A DNA stretch of 64,000 bases from GCA-2715965 sp047608975. GTDB lineage: Bacteria; Verrucomicrobiota; Verrucomicrobiia; Limisphaerales; JAYPXF01. Position numbers and translations under genes: made by a program. Where the stretch lies: NCBI GenBank assembly GCA_047608975.1, contig JBLFYM010000004.1, positions 1 through 64,000 of the forward strand, in the 5' to 3' direction. Below are positions 54,106 to 61,342 of the stretch, in pieces. The notes under the pieces are model-generated. The model was not told the DNA's origin. It did no database searches and saw nothing but the letters and a program-made list of their open reading frames with translations. Each line of letters begins with the position of its first letter. Within the stretch, counting starts at the first letter, position 1.

Positions 54106-54772
54106 TCCCACCTTCATCCTCGGCGAAGACGCCCACATCGATCCGGGCGTCGTCCTCGGCTATTGTCATCCGGGCAGCGCGGAACCGCTTCGCATCGGTG
54201 ACCATGCGATCATTCGATCCGCTTCGATCATTTACACGGATACGACCATCGGCCACCGCTTTCAATGCGGTCACCAGGTTCTCATCCGCGCGGAAGTTAC
54301 CATCGGTGACCGTTGCGTCGTACATCACCAGTGCTCGCTCGAAGGCCGGCTCCAGATTGGAAATGGAGTCAAGCTGATGGCCCAGATTTACCTACCGAGT
54401 ACGACCGTGATTGGAAACATGGTTTTCATAGGACCTGGAACCACCTTCCTGAACGACAAATATCCCATGCGCCGCGCCGCTCCCGTCGAAGGGCCGCACG
54501 TCGAGGATCACGTCTCCATCGGGGGCGGTGTCACCGTCTGTCCAGGTGTCACCATCGGGAGAAACTCCGTGATCGGTGCGGGCTCGTTGGTCAACACGGA
54601 TGTGCCCCCCAACACGCTGGCCTACGGAGTGCCCGCCCGACATCACCCCCTGCCCGAGAATATTTCCCACGGAAACCTCCCTGAGTTGTTGCTACCCCAG
54701 ACCGACCTGTTCGGCGCACAACAGGATGACTCCTGGCGCGATAAAGAATCCCCAACTCCACCCACACAATGA
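54095..54772 (+). CDS. Hexapeptide-repeat acyltransferase (LpxA-like fold)
   Basis: A 225-residue left-handed beta-helix protein. Hexapeptide units such as LRIGDHAII, TIGHRF, TIGDRCVV, QIGNGVKL, VIGNMVFI, SIGGGVTV and TIGRNSVIG run through about residues 10-185. The C-terminal GAGSLVNTDVPPNTLAYGVPAR turn is typical of acetyltransferases of the WbbJ/DapH type. It probably acetylates an amino sugar. It overlaps the ceramidase-like gene by 11 bp and the symporter by 4 bp. Confidence 0.9.
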   Translation: MPPDPTFILGEDAHIDPGVVLGYCHPGSAEPLRIGDHAIIRSASIIYTDTTIGHRFQCGHQVLIRAEVTIGDRCVVHHQCSLEGRLQIGNGVKLMAQIYLPSTTVIGNMVFIGPGTTFLNDKYPMRRAAPVEGPHVEDHVSIGGGVTVCPGVTIGRNSVIGAGSLVNTDVPPNTLAYGVPARHHPLPENISHGNLPELLLPQTDLFGAQQDDSWRDKESPTPPTQ

Positions 54773-56280
54773 ACAACGGACTTCACTGGATCGATTGGCT
54801 GATCATCGCGGCTTACGCGGGTGGCATGCTGCTCCTGGGCTGGTACTACAGCCGCAAGCGGGCGACGGCCGACGAGTATTTCACCGGCGGTCGGGCCATG
54901 AATCCGTTTCTGGTCGGCATCTCGCTTTTCGCCACCTTGCTGAGCACGATCTCCTATCTTTCGAAGCCCGGAGAGATCGTGAAGAACGGGCCCTACATCC
55001 TGACCGCCGTGGTCTCGATTCCCATCGCGTTCTACGTGGTCGGATATTGGTTGATCCCGGTCTTCATGCGCTACCGCCTGACCAGCGCCTACGAACTTCT
55101 TGAGATGAAACTCGGGGTGAGCAGTCGGCTCATCGGCGCAATCATGTTCATTTCTCTGCGCCTGATGTGGATGGCCGTGCTTCTCAATTTCGCCGCCGGT
55201 GCCTTGCTCGTGATGTTTGGGCTGGATGAACGTTGGCTGTTTCCCGCGACTGCGATCATTGGCGCCATTGCGCTGGCATACTCAACCCTCGGTGGATTGC
55301 GGGCCGTTGTGATCACCGATCTGATTCAGTTTGTCCTCCTGTTGGGCGGCGCGATTCTGGTGCTCATCATCATCACTCTTCGCATGGATGGCTTTGATTG
55401 GCTTCCCACCAAATGGGATCCCAACTGGAAAGTCCAACCCGTCTTCAGCCTGGACCCCTACCTCCGCTTGACGGTGGTCGGCGTGATCGTCACCCAAGTG
55501 ATCTGGAACATCTGTACCGCGGGCGGCGACCAGACGGCAATCCAGCGTTACATGGCCACGCGCGACGCGGCCAGTGCCCGGAAATCCTATCTCGTCAATT
55601 CGATCGCCACGCTGGTCTCCTCCCTGGTGCTGGCGCTGGTCGGACTCGCGCTGATGGCGTATTTCAGGCAGCACACCGACGGCCTCCCTGAGGGACAGAC
55701 CGTACTGGGTTCAGCAGACAAACTGTTCCCGTATTTTATTTCCCATCACCTTCCCGTCGGCATCGCCGGACTCGTGGTGGCCGGAATGTTCGCCGCCGCC
55801 ATGTCCAGCATCGACTCCGGGGTGAACTCGATCACCGCCGTGGTGACCACGGACTTCATCGGACGCTTCCGAAAACCTGCCAGCTCTCAACCGACCGAGG
55901 CCGGTGACATGCGCACCGCCAAGCTGATCGCAGTGACTGTCGGAGTGTTGGTGATCTGCGGCAGCACCCTGATCGAATACGTTCCCGGGAATCTGCTCGC
56001 GGTTTCGAAACGGGCCACCGATCTCTTTGTCACCCCCTTGTTCACCCTCTTCTTCATGGCCCTCTTCGTTCGCTTCGCCACGACCAAAGGTGCCAATGCC
56101 GGTGCCGTATGCGGTTTCCTCACCGGTGCCCTCATCGCGTTCTGGAATCCGCTCTTCGATCAGGAAAGATCGCTGAGTTTCACCTGGATCAGTCCATTGG
56201 CTCTCACCGTCGGGATTACCGTCGGCTGCCTGGTCAGCTGGTTTACGCGCGTTCCCGACAGGCGCAACGCAGAGAGTTGA
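54769..56280 (+). CDS. Sodium:solute symporter (SSS family)
   Basis: A 503-residue transporter with about 13 transmembrane helices: WYYSRKRATADEYFTGGRAM near the N-terminus (SSS family landmark), GDQTAIQRYMATRDAASAR, and the conserved MFAAAMSSIDSGVNSITAV helix 8 sodium site. It imports a sugar, sialic-acid-type or amino sugar with sodium. As the last of four overlapping genes it presumably brings in the product released by the other enzymes. Confidence 0.95.
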   Translation: MNNGLHWIDWLIIAAYAGGMLLLGWYYSRKRATADEYFTGGRAMNPFLVGISLFATLLSTISYLSKPGEIVKNGPYILTAVVSIPIAFYVVGYWLIPVFMRYRLTSAYELLEMKLGVSSRLIGAIMFISLRLMWMAVLLNFAAGALLVMFGLDERWLFPATAIIGAIALAYSTLGGLRAVVITDLIQFVLLLGGAILVLIIITLRMDGFDWLPTKWDPNWKVQPVFSLDPYLRLTVVGVIVTQVIWNICTAGGDQTAIQRYMATRDAASARKSYLVNSIATLVSSLVLALVGLALMAYFRQHTDGLPEGQTVLGSADKLFPYFISHHLPVGIAGLVVAGMFAAAMSSIDSGVNSITAVVTTDFIGRFRKPASSQPTEAGDMRTAKLIAVTVGVLVICGSTLIEYVPGNLLAVSKRATDLFVTPLFTLFFMALFVRFATTKGANAGAVCGFLTGALIAFWNPLFDQERSLSFTWISPLALTVGITVGCLVSWFTRVPDRRNAES

Positions 56281-56379
56281 AATCGGGAATCCGAAGAAAA
56301 GGTAGAACAGCAAGAAGCGTCTGTTCAAGACTGCTGCGTCAGCCGGGATCGGAAGTTTTCTCGCTGGTTCGTAGGGAAA

Positions 56380-56453
56380 TCACCGTTGATACACACCGCA
56401 GGATTCTCGGACAACCAGCCTTGGTGCAACGGTCAGCGTCCGGGGTGGGATGT
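56380..56453 (-). pseudogene. Remnant 3' end of a LacI-family regulator gene
   Basis: On the minus strand 24 codons read NIPPRTLTVAPRLVVRESCG then VYQR and a TGA stop (56380-56382). This is nearly identical in sequence to the last residues of the LacI-family gene at 58128 (IPPRTLTVAPRLVV...RESCGAYQR). The rest of the gene is missing; the beta-helix gene's stop codon begins exactly where the homology ends (56454). The C-terminal RESCG block is a family mark. The remnant shows that a second LacI paralogue once stood here. Confidence 0.8.
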
Positions 56454-58058
56454 TTACATGTCGATCAGCAGCTCTTTCAACCTGGTATTCTCGGCGGGAA
56501 TTCGGTTTCCCGATACCTTTGAATTAGCGACGGGCTGCTTGAGCCGAAAGGCGACCTTGGAAAAGCCGGTCACCTTGTTGCCCGAGGCAATTATCTTGGC
56601 GCGATCGGCGAAGATGGCATGGCGCCAGCCCGTGACGGTGTTGTCTGAGAATTCGATCTCCGATCCGGGCAATGCCCACACGGCGTAGTTGGGCGGACCG
56701 ACCGGTCGCATCTTGGTCCCCTCAAACCGATTGCCCGTTGCCCGCACCGATCCGCTGGCACGGATACCAGCCACACCACTGCCCCGGATGATGTTGCCGG
56801 TGAAGGCGACCTTGGACCCGCTAAAGACCATGATAATGGGGGGCATGCCGCCGGTACGGGAGAACTCGTTGTTCCTGAAATCAACCGTCCAGCCAGCGTT
56901 AACGCCGGCAGCGACCTTTGCGTTTTCCAGCAACCGGTTGTCCTCGATCACGGCCTTGCCTTTCGTGCACTTGGCAAAGCCGATCCCGGAGGCCTGGTTG
57001 TGGTGGAGATGATTGCCCCGGATCGTGGCACTGGAGTTTTCACTAAGCCCGATGCCGGACTGGCCGTTGGCGAAGCACTCATTCTGCAGGATGGTGGCCG
57101 ACGCGTGTTCCTTGAGACCGATGCCGGTGAGTCCGTTGTCGTGGCAACGATTGCCGCGCAGGGTCGGAAAGGCTTCCTCCTCGACACCAATGCCGGCCAT
57201 CTGGTTGTGGCGGCAATGGTTGAACTCAACCATGGGTCGGGTGGCCGCGTCCGTGCGGATGCCGATCCCGGCGCGACGGTTGGAATGGCAGAGATTGGAG
57301 CGGACGGTGGGACAGGCTCCTTCACTGATACCGATGCCCGCCCGGATATTCGCGTAGCAGAGATTTGAAACGACGAGTGGACTGGCGTTGTCGTGGCCGA
57401 TCCCGGCGTAAAAGTTTTCGAAACAGACGTTGTTGGAGATGACCGCGGTGGATCCCTTCATGGAACCGATGCCACCGCCCATGTTGCGGTACACGATATT
57501 GGCGACAATCAGCGGTGAGCAGGATTTGCCGGGAGTGCCCTCAATGCCGATTCCGGAACGCCCGATGTGATGGACGATGTTGTTCCGGACTTCGCAGTCG
57601 ACGCCTTGGACAAGGATGCCGGCATTGCCGGCCACGCCGATGTGCCCGTGCAATTGTTCGTTGCCACTGGTGGCGTCGTGATGTCGCCACTTGGCGTCGT
57701 CGTATCTGCCAAAGTTGGCAACCGTAAAACCGTCGAGCACCGCCCCGGCCGCCATCCGGACACCCGTGGCGTCGGCAGGTAGACCGGTGCCATCAATGAG
57801 GGTTGTTTCGGCTCGCCGCAGGCCCTGTTTGCCAGTCGCATCGCCACCGACACTCCGAAGGGTGATCAGCGGTTTGAGTACCACAGACTCCGGATACGTT
57901 CCGGCTTGAACGAGCACCGTATCTCCGGGCGCTGCCTGATTGATAGCCGACTGAATACTCCGTGAATCCCCCGGTACGCGAATGGTCGCCGCGGTTAGCA
58001 AACCGCAACCTGACAGAACGAAGACAGCAATGACACGAACGATCTGGTGGAAGTGCAT
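56454..58058 (-). CDS. Right-handed beta-helix lipoprotein
   Basis: A 534-residue protein. The N-terminus has a lipobox-like VLSGC at Cys18, so it may be a lipoprotein; a cleaved signal peptide at LLTAATIRVPG is the alternative. The body is a right-handed parallel beta-helix with about 22-residue coils (VSNLCYANIRAGIGISEGA, VRSNLCHSNRRAGIGIRTDA, LRGNRCHDNGLTGIGLKEHA, IRGNHLHHNQASGIGFAKCT) rich in the repeat 'N..C..N...GIG', typical of NosD/CASH pectate-lyase-like proteins. It probably binds or cuts polysaccharide. It lies between two LacI-family tails and reads away from the headless LacI gene. Confidence 0.9.
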   Translation of the reverse strand: MHFHQIVRVIAVFVLSGCGLLTAATIRVPGDSRSIQSAINQAAPGDTVLVQAGTYPESVVLKPLITLRSVGGDATGKQGLRRAETTLIDGTGLPADATGVRMAAGAVLDGFTVANFGRYDDAKWRHHDATSGNEQLHGHIGVAGNAGILVQGVDCEVRNNIVHHIGRSGIGIEGTPGKSCSPLIVANIVYRNMGGGIGSMKGSTAVISNNVCFENFYAGIGHDNASPLVVSNLCYANIRAGIGISEGACPTVRSNLCHSNRRAGIGIRTDAATRPMVEFNHCRHNQMAGIGVEEEAFPTLRGNRCHDNGLTGIGLKEHASATILQNECFANGQSGIGLSENSSATIRGNHLHHNQASGIGFAKCTKGKAVIEDNRLLENAKVAAGVNAGWTVDFRNNEFSRTGGMPPIIMVFSGSKVAFTGNIIRGSGVAGIRASGSVRATGNRFEGTKMRPVGPPNYAVWALPGSEIEFSDNTVTGWRHAIFADRAKIIASGNKVTGFSKVAFRLKQPVANSKVSGNRIPAENTRLKELLIDM

Positions 58059-58127
58059 CGCAGATTTCGACCGTCGAAACGGTCACTTACTTCATCCGTT
58101 CTCAGACAATATATGACCTTCCAGATT

Positions 58128-59030
58128 TCACCGCTGATACGCACCGCAGGATTCGCGGACGACGAGTCTGGGGGCGACGACGAGTCTGGGGGCGACGGTG
58201 AGGGTGCGGGGTGGAATGGTGGGGGTTTGGATTCGTTCTTCCATGGCCCGGAAGGCGACTTCGGCGATCTCGCGACAGGGTTGATGGATGGTTGTGAGCG
58301 ATACCGGGAGAAGCGTGGCGTAGCGGACGTCGTCGAAGCCGGCAATGCGGACTGTATCGGGGACGGCGATCTTCAGCTGGAGCAGACCTTTCAGCAGTTC
58401 AGCGGCGGTGAAATCGTTGGCGCAAAGGATGGCGTCGCAAGCGGAGCCGGCGCGGAGGCTGCGGATGAAGCGGGTGTCGGTCGGATCACCGAGGGCGACC
58501 AGGTCCTGCCGGTTCTCCAGATCGTAGCGGCGTAGGGCTTCGCGGACGCCGCTGATTCGAGCTGCCACGGTGGAGGCGGGCTCGGGGCGGGCGACGAAAC
58601 GGAGCTGGCGGCAGCCCAGGCGGATCAGATGTTCGGCGAGCGCAAAGCCAGCGCTGAAGTTGTCCATCGAAACAAGGTCGCACTGGCTGCGGAGCGGAAA
58701 CTCGGCAACGTCGCGATCGAGGAGGATCACGGGGGTCCCGGCGTGTCGCAGCATCTCCAGGATCTCGGTGTTCACGGCTTCGCGTTCCGCGCCGGTGATC
58801 AGCGGGGCAAAGAACACACCGTCCACGCCTTGCTCCACAAACTGACGGGACACTTCGCGGGCATGTTTGGGGGTCGGGTCGCGGTCAACGTGTGGGACCG
58901 GGCTGCCGCCCCAAAGCAGGCCGTATCCCTGCATTCTGGCCAAGGCGCTGAGCTCGCCACAGATCGCATCGAAGATTTCTGTCGTGCCGCGTTCGGGTAC
59001 CAACCTCGCGCAGCAGAAACCCGAACTCAC
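58128..59030 (-). pseudogene. LacI-family regulator without DNA-binding domain
   Basis: The open frame gives 300 residues. From LVPERGTTEIFDAICGELSA onward it is a complete LacI/GalR ligand-binding domain (FVEQGVDGVFFAPLITG, ILLDRDVAEF, DAILCANDFTAAELLKGL, RIAGFDDVRYATLLPVSLTT), but the N-terminal helix-turn-helix of about 60 residues is absent. Homology stops at about 59005; the first ten residues (MSSGFCCA) come from antisense DNA. Near the C-terminus six residues (APRLVV) are duplicated by an exact 18-base tandem repeat (58158-58193). It cannot bind an operator as it stands and is probably dead. The original gene would have regulated sugar use. Confidence 0.85.
58158..58193. repeat. Tandem duplication of 18 bases
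   Basis: The unit GACGACGAGTCTGGGGGC occurs twice without change inside the LacI-family reading frame and doubles residues APRLVV near the end of the protein. The remnant at 56380 has one copy, so this is a later slippage event. Confidence 0.9.
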
Positions 59031-61104
59031 TCAGGAACTCCTGGCCCTGTGCGTCGCCCACGGCAAAGACCTGGTGGATCCGAAACATTTCCGCACGCGC
59101 GCCGTGCTCAAACGTCCCACTGCACCCCTGATACCCTACCAGCACATGCTTACCATGCTCACCACTTTGTTGCGTGCATCCAGCTCGGGTCAGGAGCGCG
59201 GGCATACGAAGCTTCGGCGGTTGAACCGGTTTCACTACAACAACACGATCAAAGACCTGTTCCAGCTGGATCGCGACGTCTTCAAACTGTCAGAGAAACT
59301 GATGACGCGGCAAAGCAACTACCTGCAAGCGAACGCCGGACTCATGCCCGACGAGGTCCGGGTCGCCTGTCTGTCGCTGAACGTGTCGGGAGGTATGAGG
59401 TGGGTGAACGCCTTCCCCAAAGACCTTCGGGCAACCCACGGATTCGACAATCAGGCCAACCAATTGACGCTTTCGCCCTTATTGCTGGATTCGTTTCTGC
59501 GCCTGAGCGTTTCGATCCTGGGGAGTCCGGATTTCAACGCGAACACCGTTGGTATCTGGAATGACTATTTTGAGGAACCCATCGCTGATGCCGACCGGCG
59601 GCGCACGATCAGGGAACGCCTGGCCGAGTTTCTTCGGCGCGCTTTCCGTGGTCCCATAGATCGGATGACTCTGGATCGCTATACGGACTACACCTTGGCC
59701 AAATTGAAACAGGGCCTGTCCTTCACTGCGGCCATGACGAAGGTGACCTCGGCTGCCCTTTCGTCGCCGATGTTTCTCTACCGCTCCATGGCGGAGAACG
59801 CCAAACAGATCGAACTCGCCTCCCGGCTTTCGTTCTTTCTCTGGGGCAGCATTCCGGATCAGGAACTTCTGAGCCTCGCGGAGAAAGGCGAACTCTCCCA
59901 TCGTGATATTCTCACAAAAACCATCGACCGAATGCTTGCCGATCCAAAGATCGAACGCTTCCTCGACTCCTTTCCCGCGCAATGGATGCAGTTGGAAAAT
60001 GCCCTGGCCGTGACTCCGGATCCCCGCCAGGCCGAGTTCTTCAACCTCGATCCCATTCACCCTGCCAGCTCCCAGATGATCCTCGAGCCGTTGCTTTTGT
60101 TTGACGCCGTGTTCATTGAAAACCGACCCATCACAGAACTCCTGTCTCCCACGTTTGGTTATCAAAGTGAGTTTCTGAAGAACTGGTACACCGCCAACCT
60201 GAAATACCCGGAGTTCGACGCGGGCGAATTTGAAAAGCAAAGCCAGCTTCAGGAAATGCGCCGCGAAGCCCTGTTGAGCGATATCGCAGCCAGGCGCGAG
60301 AAGTTGAAGACCTTGGCGAAGAACGCGAACGACGACCGCACGCAGCTGCTGAAGGCGATCAACAATCAGTCGGCTGAACTGAAAACAATTCCAAAGAACA
60401 GGAACGTCAAACGGGCGGAGCTCGGTTCGCGAAAGAAATATGAAAACGACATCCTTCGCCAACTACGATCCCCGAATTTCCGACGAATACATGCCACGGA
60501 TCCTCGTTACGGCGGAGTCATTACCAGCGCCGCCATGCTGAGCATGACCTCCGCCCCCAAGCGAACCCAGCCGATTGCCCGCGGCGCCTGGATCATTGAG
60601 GTGATCCTTAACGATCCGCCACCACCGCCCCCCAACGACGTTCCGCCTTTGGACGAAGACAACACGGACAAGAATCTGACCATCCGCGAGAAGTTCGCCC
60701 AACACCGTGCGAACCCCGATTGCGCCGGTTGCCATGCCCGTCTCGATCCCCTCGGTTTTGCTCTGGAGAACTTCGATATCACCGGGCGCTGGCGCGACCG
60801 ATACAAAAACGGCCGCGACGTCGATGCCAGCGGCGTCCTCATGAAGACGCACCCGTTCAATGACGTGGTTCGCTTCAAGCAAGCGCTCGTCAAAGGAGAC
60901 CGACGGTTCGCCAAAGCCTTCACCGCCCACCTCCTGCGCTTCGCCCTCGCCAAAGAACTTACCCCCGCCGACACCCTCACCATCGACGCCATCGTCGCAA
61001 AGTCCGGGCCGGAAAAATTCAAACTGAAATCCGTCATCCGCGAAGTGATCCTCAGCGATCGCTTTCTCGGACAGAACCTGGATTGGTGCCTCGACCAAGA
61101 CTGA
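59016..61104 (+). pseudogene. DUF1592-family protein lacking signal peptide and N-terminal cytochrome domain
   Basis: The frame is homologous to the complete DUF1592 protein at 10441 from about KLRRLNRFHYNNTIKDLF to the end: FPKDLRATHGFDNQANQLTL, ASRLSFFLWGSIPDQ, IARGAWIIEVILNDPPPPPP, and CAGCHARLDPLGFALENFD with one CxxCH motif. No signal peptide or start fits; upstream of about 59010 the frame runs antisense through the LacI gene. In-frame ATGs at 59146 and 59155 could start a cytoplasmic protein. Compared with the other copy it carries a helical insert of about 70 charged residues (around EMRREALLSDIAARREKLKT) ahead of the DUF1588 block. The last residues (NLDWCLDQD) differ from the family, so both ends may be broken. 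Confidence 0.8.
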
Positions 61105-61340
61105 CTCACCTGTCCGCGTGTCGATGCAACCGATGTCGCCGCTGTCGTATCTCCAGAAATAGATACGATCGCCGACTACGTGAACCGTTGATGGCGTCGG
61201 CTGACCTTTGCCACGCGGGAGAGTTTCGCGGAAACAACGCGTCACCCAAAAACAACTTGGTTGACCGTCAACAATATGAGCCACGGACGACAGTCTTCGG
61301 AGGCTGTCCAATCGCTTCTGGTGGCCGACGCAACGACGAG
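61105..61340 (-). pseudogene. Fragment of a PQQ-type beta-propeller protein
   Basis: On the minus strand, 61220-61105 encode GKGQPTPSTVHVVGDRIYF, WRYDSGDIGCIDTRTGE, a single blade of a PQQ-like propeller (the 'TPVVxxGRIYFxxDDGxVxCLDxxTGE' pattern). It stops at the DUF1592 stop codon, where the frame runs into antisense DNA. Bases 61221-61340 give shorter protein-like bits in other frames. The fragment is a relic, not a gene. Confidence 0.5.
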
Positions 61341-61342
61341 AT

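Noticed and set aside
56380..58200. Direct repeats at both ends of the beta-helix gene as transposon target duplications
   Set aside because: The shared tails differ at several bases and are long coding sequence, so they are paralogous gene ends rather than short target-site duplications.
58867..59015. ATG at 58867 as the start of the DUF1592 gene
   Set aside because: The first 50 or so codons are antisense to the LacI ligand-binding domain and have no similarity to a signal peptide or cytochrome domain.
59479..60462. A 327-codon open frame on the minus strand
   Set aside because: It is antisense to the DUF1592 gene, whose frame matches the second copy at 10441.
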